The notes under the pieces were generated by a model, which searched no databases, was not told the origin of the DNA, and saw nothing but the letters and a program-made list of their open reading frames with translations. This document shows, one piece after another, positions 34,123 through 44,211 of a stretch of DNA of 64,000 bases. A program made the translations under genes and the position numbers. Every line of letters begins with the position of its first letter. Position 1 is the stretch's first letter. Source of the DNA: an uncultured Sphingomonadaceae bacterium (lineage in GTDB: Bacteria > Pseudomonadota > Alphaproteobacteria > Sphingomonadales > Sphingomonadaceae); assembly GCA_947503245.1 (NCBI GenBank), contig CANNCV010000001.1, positions 495,501-559,500 of the forward strand, written 5' to 3'.

Positions 34123-34664
34123 TGTCCGATACCCGTCAATCACTTTCCGATATTAAAGAAGTCGCTGGCGAAGCGGCTGCTGCCAATGCAGCGGCTAGCG
34201 AAGCTGCGGATGCACCAGCGGAAGCTGTTGTTCCTGAAACACCTGCTGCACCATTGCGTGAGCAAGAGCTGGACAAATTTGGCCGCGCTTATGCAACCGG
34301 ACGCCGTAAAGATGCTGTTGCCCGTGTATGGCTGAAGCCCGGCACCGGAAAAATCACCATTAACGGCCGTGATCAGGAAGTGTATTTTGCACGTCCAACA
34401 TTGCGTCTGGTGATCAATCAGGTTTTCACCATTACAGATCGTGCAGGCCAATATGATATTGTTGCCACGGTTAAAGGTGGCGGGTTATCTGGCCAGGCCG
34501 GCGCGGTAAAGCATGGCATCAGCCAAGCCATTACCCGTTACGAGCCAGTGTTGCGCAGCACCGTTAAGGCGGCTGGGTTCCTGACCCGTGATAGCCGTGT
34601 TGTTGAACGTAAGAAATATGGCCGTGCGAAAGCCCGTCGTAGCTTCCAGTTCTCGAAACGCTGA
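34122..34664 (+). CDS. rpsI: 30S ribosomal protein S9
   Basis: A 180-residue protein. The conserved S9 domain starts near residue 54 ([21 protein letters not shown]) and ends with the P-site-contacting basic tail ([20 protein letters not shown]). The first about 50 residues form an Ala/Glu-rich extension common in alphaproteobacteria. It ends just before a strong terminator. Confidence 0.98.
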   Translation: MSDTRQSLSDIKEVAGEAAAANAAASEAADAPAEAVVPETPAAPLREQELDKFGRAYATGRRKDAVARVWLKPGTGKITINGRDQEVYFARPTLRLVINQVFTITDRAGQYDIVATVKGGGLSGQAGAVKHGISQAITRYEPVLRSTVKAAGFLTRDSRVVERKKYGRAKARRSFQFSKR

Positions 34665-34686
34665 TCTTTCGGATCTTTATTATGTG

Positions 34687-34719
34687 AAAAGGCGGTGCCC
34701 CAAAGGTGCCGCCTTTTTC
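34687..34719 (+). terminator. Rho-independent terminator of rplM-rpsI
   Basis: AAAGGCGG pairs with CCGCCTTT, with an inner TGCC/GGTGCC region, followed by five T. It sits about 20 nt after the rpsI stop. Confidence 0.9.
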
Positions 34720-34729
34720 TTTGTGTGCT

Positions 34730-36769
34730 TTACTCACTCTTTGGCGACAGGCTATTCGCTACTGCAGTAATCTGTTGTGCAATCACATCGGCAGAAAGAG
34801 CCGTTAAATGGCTATTGTCATAATAAAGCGGTTTGCCCCTTTGCCAGAAATAGCACTGCTCTGCGTCACACAGACTATCCATTGGGTCAACAAAGCCGAC
34901 ATGGTCAAAGCGTGCCGCGAGACCGGCTAGCCGGCGATTAATTTTCTCTGCGCTTACCAATGTGCGCGGCATCGAAACGGGGCAGCGTATATCTGTATAT
35001 TGTGCGCAGCGTGACGGCCCATTTTTCAGCATATCCCCTCCATCCTGTGTGCTGGGCACTTGGCCGACCATGACCAGCCGCGCACCAGTGGGCAATCTGC
35101 TGGCCACAAGCTCCAGATTGAAAATCATGGCTTCTATTGCTGCCGGATCTTGCGGAACAGAACCCTGACCCACAGGCTTACCTTTTTCATTTTCCAGACG
35201 CACATGCCAATCCTGCGCAATTACCGTTATGGCGTCTGGCTTTGCGAGCACCATCTCATAGAGGATATTGATATTTTCCCGGCATTGCGGGCTAACATTG
35301 CTGCTAAAGGCACGAGGCAAGGAGACGCAGCTAGGCGCGCCAATATAATCGAAAGAGCCGGTTTGCGGGTTATTATTGCCAATGGTTTGGCCCGACCGAA
35401 GACCGGTAATATATTGGCGTGCGACACTATCCCCATAGAGGATGAGGGGTGACGGACCATTTGCATCACTCTTGCTGCCAGTGCCGGGATAGGTTTCGCG
35501 CCAATTATAGCCTTCACCGCTATATGTCGCGCCGCCAGTGGCCGCTTCATGCGGCAATTCTGGCGGAGAAAAACGCGTGACCAGACCAATAGCGGCTATC
35601 GCAGCCAATGCCGCGGCCGATAGCCCGAGGAAAAACCAGAGCGGACAGCTTTTCAGGAAAGAATAGCGCACTGGTCTTTCCACCAGCCAATAGCTGATCG
35701 CCGCTAGCAACAGAGACAGCAAAAGCAACAGCGCAAGGATCACTGGCTGATGCACATATGTGGTCATGCGGTAAAAAGCGAGAATAGGCTGGTGCCACAA
35801 ATATGCCCCATAAGAGACCAACCCAATAGCGACCAACGGCCGCATCGCCAGCAAGCGCGTCAGCCAAAAACCGGGCTGTAGAAACAGGATGAGCGCCATA
35901 GTTCCGCCAACCGGCAGCAGGGCATAGGCGGAAGGGAAAGGCGTATGGGTGTCAAAGATTGTGATCGCAATAATGATTGCGACCAGCCCGCCCAATGCTG
36001 CCAATTGCTGCACAAAATCAGGTATCTGGGATATACGCCAAGGCCGTTTTTGCGCAGTTGCATTTGGTTCAGTTTCTGGTGCAGATTCAGCACTGATATT
36101 GTCAGGAGCCGATGGTGCGCGCAGCCATAAAGCGCAACATGCTCCTGCCAATAATTCCCATGCGCGGCTGGGCAATAGGAAGAAATTCGCACTTGGATAA
36201 GCCGATGCGGCATATATGCTCCACACTAGGCTGGCCACGCCAGTAATCATGAAGATGGTTAGCAATGCCCTGCGGTTGATGCGCAGCACGAGCATGATAA
36301 GCAGCGGGAAGATGATATAAAATTGTTCTTCAACAGCCAATGACCATGTGTGGAGCAGCGGCTTTAGCTCGGATGCGGTGGCGAAATAGCCAGATTGCAG
36401 CCAGAAGACAATATTGCTGGAGAAAGTGGCGACACCGACCAGACTTTCGGCAAAATCCTGCCATTGGTCCTGCGTCATCCAGAGATAGGCGAACGGCACA
36501 GTCACGATGACGACGAGCAGCAATGCAGGCAAAATCCGCCGCGCCCGTCGCTCGTAAAAGCGTAGCAGAGAGAATTCTCCGCGTTCCGCTTCGCTCATGA
36601 TGATGCTGGTAATCAGATAGCCAGAGAGCACGAAAAAGATATCGACGCCAACAAAGCCACCGGAAAATGCCGCAAAGCCAGCATGGAACAGCATGACAGG
36701 CAGCACAGCAATGGCGCGTAGGCCATCAATCTCTGGCCTATAGGCTATATTATGCGTGGGCGCGTTCAT
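34730..36769 (-). CDS. Acyltransferase 3 / SGNH fusion (OafA-type surface glycan O-acyltransferase)
   Basis: A 679-residue membrane protein. Residues 1 to about 370 form the acyltransferase 3 domain with about ten helices; YRPEIDGLRAIAVLPVMLFH carries the family's catalytic His/Arg region and GGFVGVDIFFVLSGYLITSI follows. The C-terminal periplasmic part (about residues 440-679) is an SGNH hydrolase-like domain with LILYGDSVARQYI at the nucleophile and DNSHLTALSADVIA at the catalytic Asp/His. Such fusions acetylate O-antigen or exopolysaccharide. The glycan target is not known here. Confidence 0.9.
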   Translation of the reverse strand: MNAPTHNIAYRPEIDGLRAIAVLPVMLFHAGFAAFSGGFVGVDIFFVLSGYLITSIIMSEAERGEFSLLRFYERRARRILPALLLVVIVTVPFAYLWMTQDQWQDFAESLVGVATFSSNIVFWLQSGYFATASELKPLLHTWSLAVEEQFYIIFPLLIMLVLRINRRALLTIFMITGVASLVWSIYAASAYPSANFFLLPSRAWELLAGACCALWLRAPSAPDNISAESAPETEPNATAQKRPWRISQIPDFVQQLAALGGLVAIIIAITIFDTHTPFPSAYALLPVGGTMALILFLQPGFWLTRLLAMRPLVAIGLVSYGAYLWHQPILAFYRMTTYVHQPVILALLLLLSLLLAAISYWLVERPVRYSFLKSCPLWFFLGLSAAALAAIAAIGLVTRFSPPELPHEAATGGATYSGEGYNWRETYPGTGSKSDANGPSPLILYGDSVARQYITGLRSGQTIGNNNPQTGSFDYIGAPSCVSLPRAFSSNVSPQCRENINILYEMVLAKPDAITVIAQDWHVRLENEKGKPVGQGSVPQDPAAIEAMIFNLELVASRLPTGARLVMVGQVPSTQDGGDMLKNGPSRCAQYTDIRCPVSMPRTLVSAEKINRRLAGLAARFDHVGFVDPMDSLCDAEQCYFWQRGKPLYYDNSHLTALSADVIAQQITAVANSLSPKSE

Positions 36770-36839
36770 AATCGCAGCCTATGCCCGAACAGGGTAAATT
36801 TCCGGTTAGCTTTGACATGGGCGAAAGCATTTTGGGCTA

Positions 36840-37247
36840 TCAAACCGGGTCTGTATCCAGAAACTTGTCAACAATATCACCGCGCACTCTGAGCAGGCGT
36901 AAGGTTTCGCGATCAAGCAGCGCCCAAGCGGTCACTGCCTGAACGATTGTTTGACCATCGGCATTATCAAAAGCGACATTGCGATTAAATCGGGCTCCGC
37001 GCGGCGGCTCTGATATCCATGTTCGTCCAGTGACCTGCTCACCCAGTTTGATATTGCCGCGATAGTCTATTTCGTGCCGCGTCACCATCCAGGCGTAGGC
37101 CTCCAATTGCTGCGCATCGGCAATGCTTTCCCAATGGGCGGTGGCAATATCCTGTATCCATTGCACCCATACGGCATTGTTGACATGGTCCATTATGTCA
37201 ATGTGCGCCGGTCCGGCGGTGAATGTCATTGTGAATGCTTGTTTCAT
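36840..37247 (-). CDS. Acyl-CoA thioesterase, 4HBT/YbgC type
   Basis: A 135-residue hotdog-fold protein. AGPAHIDIMDHVNNAVWVQW carries the Asp of the 4HBT active site, and the core continues EIDYRGNIKLGEQVTGRTWI and TIVQAVTAWALLDRET. It should hydrolyse a small or medium acyl-CoA. The substrate cannot be predicted. It lies 49 nt downstream of the oligopeptidase gene on the same strand. Confidence 0.8.
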   Translation of the reverse strand: MKQAFTMTFTAGPAHIDIMDHVNNAVWVQWIQDIATAHWESIADAQQLEAYAWMVTRHEIDYRGNIKLGEQVTGRTWISEPPRGARFNRNVAFDNADGQTIVQAVTAWALLDRETLRLLRVRGDIVDKFLDTDPV

Positions 37248-37296
37248 GAAATGCCCCTATCAACACACTCTTGCCGTGCAAGGGGCATAAAGGCAA

Positions 37297-39426
37297 TCAC
37301 ATCTGTCCGCGCAGCAGATCCGGACCGACCTGCCGCATGCCTATCTGCCATAATATAAAGGCAAATTCCTCGGCAGTTTCTTTCAGACTTTCCCACCGTC
37401 CCGATTTTCCGCCATGGCCTGCGCCCATATTCGTTTTCAGGATCAGCAGATTGTCATTGGTCTTATGCTCGCGCAATTTGGCAACCCATTTCGCTGGTTC
37501 CCAATAGGTAACGCGTGGATCGTTAAGCCCTGCAGTGACCATGATCGGCGGATAGTCTTGCGCGCACACTTGATCATAAGGAGAATAGCTTTGGATCAGG
37601 GTGAAGGCATTTTTGTCCTCAATCGGGTTGCCCCATTCGGGCCATTCACCCGGTGTGAGCGGCAAAGACGCATCCAACATGGTGTTGAGCACATCAACAA
37701 AAGGAACATGTGCGACCACTGCGCCCCACAGATCAGGATCAGAATTGACCACAGCGCCCATTAACTCGCCGCCTGCACTGCCGCCGGAAATGCTGATCGC
37801 GCCTGCCTTGGTCAGCCCGTCATCAACCAGTGCACGGGCGACATCGACAAAATCGTTAAAGGTATTGGTGCGCGCCTGCAGCTTGCCATCCAGATACCAT
37901 TGCCGCCCCATATCATCACCGCCGCGTATATGCGCAATGGCATAGGCAAAGCCGCGATCGACCAGACTGAGCCGGCTGGTGGAAAAGCCCGGATCAATGG
38001 TGATGCCATAAGCGCCATAGCCATAAAGGTGCAGCTGTGGTTGCGTAGCGGCATCACGGTCTGCCCGCATCATGATGGAAACAGGAATTTGCGTACCATC
38101 ACGCGCCGTCACCATTCGCCGCTCGGTCGTGTAGAGCGCAGGGTCATAGCCGGATGGAATTTCCTGCACTTTCAGCGTTTCCAATTCCCCGCTTGCGATA
38201 TGATAATCAAATACGGTGGCGGGGCTGACCATCGATTCATAAGACAGGCGCAAACGCTCACATATATATTCAGGATTATTGCCGGTGCTGGCAACATAGC
38301 TGGCCTCTGGAAAGGTGATAGGCACTGTTTTGGCAGGGTCAGCATAATCATGCAGCACAATCTGGTCGAGCCCATTGCGCCGCCCTTCAACCACATAAAA
38401 GTCGCGGAACAGTTCCAGTCCGGTAATATAATATTCGTCCGAGCCAGCGATCAATTCCTGCCATTGATCTGGTGTGTCTAATGATGCCGCGGCGATGCGA
38501 AAATTGATGTGCGTATCATTGGTCAGCACGTAGATGATACCGTCGCGAATATCGATATCATATTCATGGCCCTTTTTGCGCGGTGCGATGATTATCGGTT
38601 TGGCGGTCGGGTTATCGGCAGGGACAATGCGCGCTTCATTGGTTTCATGGTCGCCAGTGGCGATCACAATCCAGTCCTCTTGCGCGGTCAGGCCCAGGCT
38701 GACGCGAAATCCTTCATCTTCCTCGTGGTAAAGCTCCACATCTTGCAAAGGATCATCGCCCAAACGGTGCAGCCGCGCATTATCGGTCCGCCATTGCGCA
38801 TTGGCCAGACTATAGACAAAGGCCTTGCTATCGCTGGTCCATATCAGCGCCGATAATGTGCCGGGGATGGTATCGGGCAGATGCTCACCGGTTATTAGGT
38901 TTTTCACCCGCACGGTAAAGCGCTCAGAGCCATCATCATCAATGGCATAGGCCAGTAATGTGCCATCGGGACTGACCGATGAAGCACCAAGGCGGAAATA
39001 ATCCTTACCCGCCGCCAAGGCCGGTTCGTCAAGGATGAGCGTAACACCCTCCCCTTCCGGTGCATCATGCGGCCGGCGATAATGTTTGAGATATTGCGCG
39101 CCCTCTTCAAACTCTACCCAATAGAGCCAGTCCCCGTCCTTAACCGGCACCGAGCGGTCCGCCTCTTTGATGCGGCCTTTCATTTCTGCAAACAGCGTGT
39201 CGATCAATGGCTGATGCGGGTCCATATGAGAGCGGAACCAGCCATTTTCCGCCTCCAGATGCGCCAATATCTCTGTCTCCGTAACCTCAGGATAGCCCGG
39301 ATCGCGCAGCCAATGATAATCATCGCTGATGGTGATGCCGTGATGCGTCTCGCTATGCGGTTTTTTGCGTGTTTGCGGGGGTTTGGCTTGGGCAGTCTGT
39401 GCGTGGGCACCTGTCTCGTTTGTCAT
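37297..39426 (-). CDS. ptrB: Oligopeptidase B (S9 family serine peptidase)
   Basis: A 709-residue cytosolic trypsin-like peptidase that cuts small peptides after Arg/Lys. The N-terminal part is the beta-propeller cap. The catalytic Ser is in ISISGGSAGGELMGA, the Asp in GLNDPRVTYWEPAKW and the His in NMGAGHGGKSGRWE. The GYGAYGITIDPGFS segment is typical of oligopeptidase B rather than prolyl oligopeptidase. The length is normal. Confidence 0.93.
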   Translation of the reverse strand: MTNETGAHAQTAQAKPPQTRKKPHSETHHGITISDDYHWLRDPGYPEVTETEILAHLEAENGWFRSHMDPHQPLIDTLFAEMKGRIKEADRSVPVKDGDWLYWVEFEEGAQYLKHYRRPHDAPEGEGVTLILDEPALAAGKDYFRLGASSVSPDGTLLAYAIDDDGSERFTVRVKNLITGEHLPDTIPGTLSALIWTSDSKAFVYSLANAQWRTDNARLHRLGDDPLQDVELYHEEDEGFRVSLGLTAQEDWIVIATGDHETNEARIVPADNPTAKPIIIAPRKKGHEYDIDIRDGIIYVLTNDTHINFRIAAASLDTPDQWQELIAGSDEYYITGLELFRDFYVVEGRRNGLDQIVLHDYADPAKTVPITFPEASYVASTGNNPEYICERLRLSYESMVSPATVFDYHIASGELETLKVQEIPSGYDPALYTTERRMVTARDGTQIPVSIMMRADRDAATQPQLHLYGYGAYGITIDPGFSTSRLSLVDRGFAYAIAHIRGGDDMGRQWYLDGKLQARTNTFNDFVDVARALVDDGLTKAGAISISGGSAGGELMGAVVNSDPDLWGAVVAHVPFVDVLNTMLDASLPLTPGEWPEWGNPIEDKNAFTLIQSYSPYDQVCAQDYPPIMVTAGLNDPRVTYWEPAKWVAKLREHKTNDNLLILKTNMGAGHGGKSGRWESLKETAEEFAFILWQIGMRQVGPDLLRGQM

Positions 39427-39509
39427 ATTGGTCCTGAATGCTGGCAGAGGAGGAGATTTTAGCCTATATCTGCTTCATAAGATGATTTGCCAAGGAGTAT
39501 GATGGCCCG

Positions 39510-41297
39510 ATGTTGATGTCCACCTATGAAGCGCGGCTTGCCGCATTGCGTGATATGATGAAGAAGCAGGGGCTGGACGCATTTGTCGTGCCCATTTGTG
39601 ATGAGCATATGTCGGAATATGTTGGCGGCTATGCGCAGCGGCTGGAATGGCTGACCGGCTTTGGCGGTTCGGCCGGGTCTGCGGTGATTATGCGCGAAAA
39701 GGCCGCGATCTTCACTGATGGCCGTTATACCATTCAGGTGCGCGAGCAAGTCGATGGCCGCCATTATGACTATGTCGATGCGGCTGCTGGAGCGATTACC
39801 AAATGGCTGAAAGACAATGCCAGCCCAGGTATGACCATCGGTTATGATGCATGGCTGCACACCCGCGCTTTTGCTAAAGATATGGACAAAGCTGCCCAAA
39901 AGATGGGCGCGGTTGCCAAGCCTGTCGACACCAATCCGATTGATGCCATCTGGTCGGATCAGCCAGCACGTTCGCCTGCGCCTCTGGCGGTGCATCCGGT
40001 GGAATATGCCGGCAAATCAGCAGAAGATAAACGCGCAGATGTTGCGGCTTGGCTGAAAGAGCAAGGGCAGGATGGGGTTATCGTCTCGGCGCTTGATTCG
40101 GTGGCGTGGCTGCTCAATGTGCGCGGCGCAGATGTGACGCATACGCCCGTTGCTCTGTCTTATGCGCTTGTGCGCGATGATGGCAGCACCGATTTGTTTG
40201 TTGCGCCGGAAAAGCTGACCGACGAAGTCCGCGCCCATCTGGGCAATGGCGTTGCTGTGCGTGACTATGCAGACTTTCCAGTGGCTCTGGGCGAATTGCA
40301 GGGCAAGAAAGTGGTTGCCGATCCTGAACGCGCGGTCGCCGCTATTTTCCAGCTGCTGGATGATGCCGGTGCGCATATTGCAGAAAAACGTGACCCCACT
40401 GTGCTGGCCAAAGCGATCAAGAACCAAGCGGAGATTGAGGGCCATCGTGCAGCACAGGCGCGTGACGGCGCTGCGCTCAGCCGCTTTTTGCATTGGTTCT
40501 CTGTTGAGGCACCAAAGGGCGGTCAGGATGAGCTTTCGGTTGCTGCGCGCTTGCAGCAATTTCGTGAAGAAAGCCCCAAGCTGAAAGACCTGTCCTTCGA
40601 TACGATTTCCGGCGCGGCATCCAATGGCGCGTTATGTCATTACCGTGTGTCGGAAGAGAGCAATTTGCCAATCACAATGAACAGCCTGTATCTGGTGGAT
40701 TCTGGCGGCCAGTATCTCGATGGCACGACCGATGTTACGCGCACGATTGCAGTGGGTGAACCAACAGAGGAGATGCGCCGCCGCTTCACACAAGTGCTGC
40801 AAGGGCATATCGCACTCGATAAAGCGGTTTTCCCTAAGGGCACGACGGGCGGTCAGCTTGACGTTCTGGCGCGGCAATATCTCTGGGCAGATGGCGTTGA
40901 TTATGCGCATGGCACTGGCCACGGCGTGGGCAGCTATCTGGCGGTGCATGAAGGGCCACAGCGTATCGCGGCTTTTGGTGGTATGAATGAACCGCTGGTT
41001 CCGGGCATGATCTGCTCCAATGAACCAGGCTATTATAAGACAGATGCTTATGGCATCCGCATCGAAAATCTGGTGCTGGTGGAAGAACGCGATGTGCCGG
41101 GCGCAGAGCAGGAGATGATGGGCTTTGAAACGCTAACCTTTGCACCGATAGACCGTAACCTTATCAATATCGCCATGCTCAGCAGCGGCGAATTGGAATG
41201 GCTGAACAGCTATCACGCCAAAGTGCTGGCTATTGTTGGCCCGCAATTAGAGGGTGATGCGAAAAACTGGCTGGAAGCCACCTGCGCGCCGGTCTAG
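39510..41297 (+). CDS. pepP: Xaa-Pro aminopeptidase (M24B, aminopeptidase P)
   Basis: A 595-residue two-metal peptidase that removes an N-terminal residue before proline. It has the long three-domain form. The metal ligands are visible: Asp residues in VDSGGQYLDGTTDVTRTI, His in YAHGTGHGVGSYLAVHEG, Glu in CSNEPGYYKTDAYGIRIEN and in GFETLTFAPI. The starts at 39510 and 39516 are both possible. It is divergent from ptrB. Confidence 0.93.
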   Translation: MLMSTYEARLAALRDMMKKQGLDAFVVPICDEHMSEYVGGYAQRLEWLTGFGGSAGSAVIMREKAAIFTDGRYTIQVREQVDGRHYDYVDAAAGAITKWLKDNASPGMTIGYDAWLHTRAFAKDMDKAAQKMGAVAKPVDTNPIDAIWSDQPARSPAPLAVHPVEYAGKSAEDKRADVAAWLKEQGQDGVIVSALDSVAWLLNVRGADVTHTPVALSYALVRDDGSTDLFVAPEKLTDEVRAHLGNGVAVRDYADFPVALGELQGKKVVADPERAVAAIFQLLDDAGAHIAEKRDPTVLAKAIKNQAEIEGHRAAQARDGAALSRFLHWFSVEAPKGGQDELSVAARLQQFREESPKLKDLSFDTISGAASNGALCHYRVSEESNLPITMNSLYLVDSGGQYLDGTTDVTRTIAVGEPTEEMRRRFTQVLQGHIALDKAVFPKGTTGGQLDVLARQYLWADGVDYAHGTGHGVGSYLAVHEGPQRIAAFGGMNEPLVPGMICSNEPGYYKTDAYGIRIENLVLVEERDVPGAEQEMMGFETLTFAPIDRNLINIAMLSSGELEWLNSYHAKVLAIVGPQLEGDAKNWLEATCAPV

Positions 41298-41366
41298 CGG
41301 CGACTTGCTTTTGCGCTGATAACCCGCATAATTTCGGTGGGTCACAATTATAAGAGGGAGGATATT

Positions 41367-41750
41367 ATGATTGGCTATGTCACATTGGGCACCAATGATT
41401 TGCCGCGTGCAGCGGGCTTTTATGACGAAATCGCCAAGGTTATGGGCTTTGGCCGCATGATGGAGGAAGAGAGCTTTATCGCGTGGGGCAATATGGAGAG
41501 TGAGGCTGCTGGATTGGCGGCGACACTGCCGGCTGATGGCGGTAAGGCATCGGTTGGCAATGGAACGATGGTGGCGTTGATGGTTGCCAATCCCACATTG
41601 GTGCAACAGGTTTATGATAAAGCATTAGAACTGGGCGGCCAAGATGAAGGTGCCCCCGGCCCGCGTGGTGATGATGGATTTTATGCCGGCTATTTCCGCG
41701 ATTTGGATGGCAATAAGCTAAACGTCTTTTGCTTTGCCGCACCCGCATAA
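41367..41750 (+). CDS. VOC (glyoxalase/bleomycin resistance) family protein
   Basis: A 127-residue protein of the vicinal-oxygen-chelate fold: MIGYVTLGTNDLPRAAGFYD at the N-terminus, the paired module GNGTMVALMVANPTLVQQVYD and a C-terminal FYAGYFRDLDGNKLNVFCF. The substrate is unknown, as for most such proteins. The start at 41367 follows AGAGGGAGG, a strong ribosome-binding site. Confidence 0.9.
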   Translation: MIGYVTLGTNDLPRAAGFYDEIAKVMGFGRMMEEESFIAWGNMESEAAGLAATLPADGGKASVGNGTMVALMVANPTLVQQVYDKALELGGQDEGAPGPRGDDGFYAGYFRDLDGNKLNVFCFAAPA

Positions 41751-41832
41751 TATTGCCTGTGATGCATATGCACTATGGGTGTCTGTTTGCGGTGCTTGAC
41801 ACAGGGTTGTGCACACAGCAAGAGCTGCCATT

Positions 41833-42315
41833 ATGAGCAATGACCATGATAGTCTTATTGACCCGCTGACTCATTTTAACAGCATCCATCCTTTGCGTGT
41901 GCGTTATAATGAGGCGGATATGCAGGGGATTGTGTTTAACGCCAATTATCTGGTCTATGCTGATATCGGCGTCACCGAATATTTCCGCAAACTGGCCGAA
42001 GCTGCGCAGGGGCCCGATGCAAGTGCGACCAGCTTTCTCAGTAGCTTTGGCGGTGATTGCTGGGTGCGCCATGCAGAAGTGGATTTTCGCGGACCGGCCC
42101 ATGCGGATGATCTGTTGTCCGTCGCCGCGCGTATCACCCGCTTTGGCCGCACCAGCTTTGCTACATTGATCCATATTTATCGCGGTGAAACATTGCTGAG
42201 CATTATCAAATTGACTCAGGTCTGGTTTGATAGTGCAAGTGAGAAAGTTGCCCCAGTGGCGCCGGGCTTTATTGCGGCTGTGGAGGCTTTTGAGGCGGTA
42301 AAGCCAAAGCGTTAA
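41833..42315 (+). CDS. Acyl-CoA thioesterase, hotdog fold
   Basis: A 160-residue 4HBT-type protein. PLRVRYNEADMQGIVFNANY contains the catalytic Asp-like position, and VDFRGPAHADDLLSVAARIT and TRFGRTSFATLIHIYRGE are core strands. It is a second hotdog protein distinct from that at 36840-37247. The substrate is unknown. Confidence 0.85.
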   Translation: MSNDHDSLIDPLTHFNSIHPLRVRYNEADMQGIVFNANYLVYADIGVTEYFRKLAEAAQGPDASATSFLSSFGGDCWVRHAEVDFRGPAHADDLLSVAARITRFGRTSFATLIHIYRGETLLSIIKLTQVWFDSASEKVAPVAPGFIAAVEAFEAVKPKR

Positions 42316-42329
42316 ACGCCGCTAGGGAT

Positions 42330-42503
42330 TCAGCTTCTGTCTTTTGTATCTTTGGCGGGGGCATCTTTGGCAGGATCAAGCGCGCGGGCCTGCGCCTTGC
42401 GCCGCCGCAAATTGGCACGCAATTGCTCGGCCAGCCGCTCTTGGCGGCTTGGTTTCGCATTGGCTTTATCGCTAGTTTTTGCGGCAATATCATCTTTGTT
42501 CAT
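42330..42503 (-). CDS. Small basic conserved protein
   Basis: A 57-residue, highly charged protein: a Lys/Ala-rich start (MNKDDIAAKTSDK), then a basic helix QERLAEQLRANLRRRKAQAR and an Asp/Lys tail. Similar short proteins occur in sphingomonads without assigned function. The start is chosen at 42503 with an AGAG-type site upstream. It converges on the thioesterase gene. Confidence 0.6.
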   Translation of the reverse strand: MNKDDIAAKTSDKANAKPSRQERLAEQLRANLRRRKAQARALDPAKDAPAKDTKDRS

Positions 42504-42643
42504 AAAATTTTCTCTGCCACGCATCGCTAAAGAGAGCAACATGCTTGACAAATTGCCGCCGCCATGACCATAGGCTGCGCTTCGGCACTGTTACGACATG
42601 TTAAGGCATGGCCTTTATGCATATGTACCGAACCAAATGGCAA

Positions 42644-42718
42644 GCCGCGGTAGCTCAGTGGTAGAGCGCACCCTTGGTAAGGGTGAGGCCGAGAGTTCAA
42701 TTCTCTCTCGTGGCACCA
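42644..42718 (+). tRNA. tRNA-Thr(GGT)
   Basis: A 75 nt cloverleaf. The acceptor stem GCCGCGG pairs with TCGTGGC (two G-U pairs). The D-arm TAGCTCAGTGGTAGAGC is standard. The anticodon loop CTTGGTAAG gives anticodon GGT for threonine ACC/ACU codons. The T-arm is GAGAG-TTCAATT-CTCTC, and CCA is encoded (42716-42718). Confidence 0.97.
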
Positions 42719-42882
42719 TTTCCTAATACCCTTATAGTTTAATCCCAGTTTCAGATTGTGTTATTCTGGGTAAATATTAGTGTGCATATACAAAATTGCA
42801 GAAACGGTGCTTTCGCTATCTTGTTTGCTTCATCGAATATGAAGGCTTTACTTTGTCGTTAAATCGCAGCAGTGAAACCAAC

Positions 42883-44004
42883 ATGACTCAAGATACAACA
42901 TTGCATACAGATAAAGAGCCTGATTCTAAAGGACATCAGGGGCAACAGACCGAAAATGTGCAACCCGCTAAGACAGAGATAACTTTCTCAGGCGCGTTAG
43001 CGGCCTTTTTGGCCAGTAACAGAATTTCCCTTGCCTTCACATCTTATCAGTCAGGCCGCCTCTATTTCATAGGGTCCGGTAATGACGGGAAGCTAGCATT
43101 GCATGAAGCGCAATATCCGCAAGCAATGGGCGTATCCGGCAACGCAGACCGTTTATATTTGGGCACATTGACGGAGATTGTAAGGCTGGAAAATGTGTTG
43201 CAGCCAGGGCAGATAGCCAATCAAATACATGATAAGGTTTATGTTCCACGCAACCGCCAAGTGGTGGGGGGTATTGATATTCATGAGCTGGGAATACGCC
43301 AAGATGGTGTTATCGTTTTCGTCAATACCCGTTATAGCTGTTTATGCCAACCCAGCCTAACCCATAGTTTTAAGCCAATTTGGAAGCCTGATTTTATAAC
43401 GAAACTTGCACCGGAAGACCGTTGCCATCTTAATGGCTTGGCTATGAAGGATGGGCAGCCAAAATATGTAACAGCTATATGCAGATCTGATGTTATAGAT
43501 GGTTGGCGTGACCGCCGCCATGATGGTGGCATCATTATCGACGTTGAGAGTGATAAGATTGTAGCTAATGGGCTATCCATGCCGCATTCGCCACGTTGGT
43601 ATCAGGATAAATTGTGGGTTCTGAACTCTGGTTCAGGTGAGCTTGGCTGGATAGACATTGATAATGACGGTGTATTTAATCCCATTGCATTTTGTCCGGG
43701 CTTTCTACGTGGACTCAGTTTCTATGGTCAATATGCTTTCGTTACTCTGTCTAAACCGCGATATAATCGATTTGACGGGCTTGCACTTGCTGATCGACTT
43801 GATGAGAAAGACGCTGATGCTTGGTGCGGTGTACAGGTCATAGATTTGAGCAGTGGCGATGTTGTCCATTGGTTACGCTTTGACGGCGCCATTGCAGAAT
43901 TATTTGATGTTTGTGCTTTGCCGGCCGTACAAAATGCTTTGACTATTGGCCCCGACTCAAACGATATTCGCGACTTTATCTCCATGGAACCATTGCCAGT
44001 ATAG
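42883..44004 (+). CDS. TIGR03032/DUF4915 family protein
   Basis: A 373-residue protein with a polar, Gln/Lys-rich start and then the beta-propeller-like TIGR03032 core: ASNRISLAFTSYQSGRLYFI, NRQVVGGIDIHELGIRQDG, LNGLAMKDGQPKYVTAICRS, GLSMPHSPRWYQDKLWVLNS and GFLRGLSFYGQYAFVTLSKPR. The family is of unknown function. It lies just downstream of the tRNA gene and directly before the giant autotransporter, in the same direction. There is no signal peptide; the upstream in-frame residues from 42796 look non-coding. Confidence 0.85.
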   Translation: MTQDTTLHTDKEPDSKGHQGQQTENVQPAKTEITFSGALAAFLASNRISLAFTSYQSGRLYFIGSGNDGKLALHEAQYPQAMGVSGNADRLYLGTLTEIVRLENVLQPGQIANQIHDKVYVPRNRQVVGGIDIHELGIRQDGVIVFVNTRYSCLCQPSLTHSFKPIWKPDFITKLAPEDRCHLNGLAMKDGQPKYVTAICRSDVIDGWRDRRHDGGIIIDVESDKIVANGLSMPHSPRWYQDKLWVLNSGSGELGWIDIDNDGVFNPIAFCPGFLRGLSFYGQYAFVTLSKPRYNRFDGLALADRLDEKDADAWCGVQVIDLSSGDVVHWLRFDGAIAELFDVCALPAVQNALTIGPDSNDIRDFISMEPLPV

Positions 44005-44148
44005 CGTCTAGTTTGATATCAGGGCTATGCGAGACAAGTTCACGTCGGTAAATCGGTGTTTATTGAAGAATTGTAAATAATCAGCCTTTTTGGTGACCAA
44101 CGTAAACATATCGTAATGATAATAATCCCTTATTCTCAAAATTTTTTC

Positions 44149-44176
44149 TTGATGAGTTCGTATGTGCTGGTAGCAT
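44149..44176 (+). promoter_or_regulatory. Putative promoter of the giant autotransporter gene
   Basis: TTGATG (44149-44154) and TAGCAT (44171-44176) are 16 nt apart in an AT-rich 186 nt gap, about 30 nt before the start codon region. Moderate consensus match only. Confidence 0.35.
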
Positions 44177-44211
44177 AGAGCTGTGAGAATTTGGAGTTGA
44201 GGGTTTATCCA

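Noticed and set aside
39459-39995. A 178-codon minus frame at the start of the aminopeptidase P gene
   Set aside because: Antisense shadow of pepP; pepP motifs are complete.
42796-42882. N-terminal extension of the TIGR03032 protein
   Set aside because: The extra 29 residues look non-coding and the internal ATG at 42883 gives a better protein.
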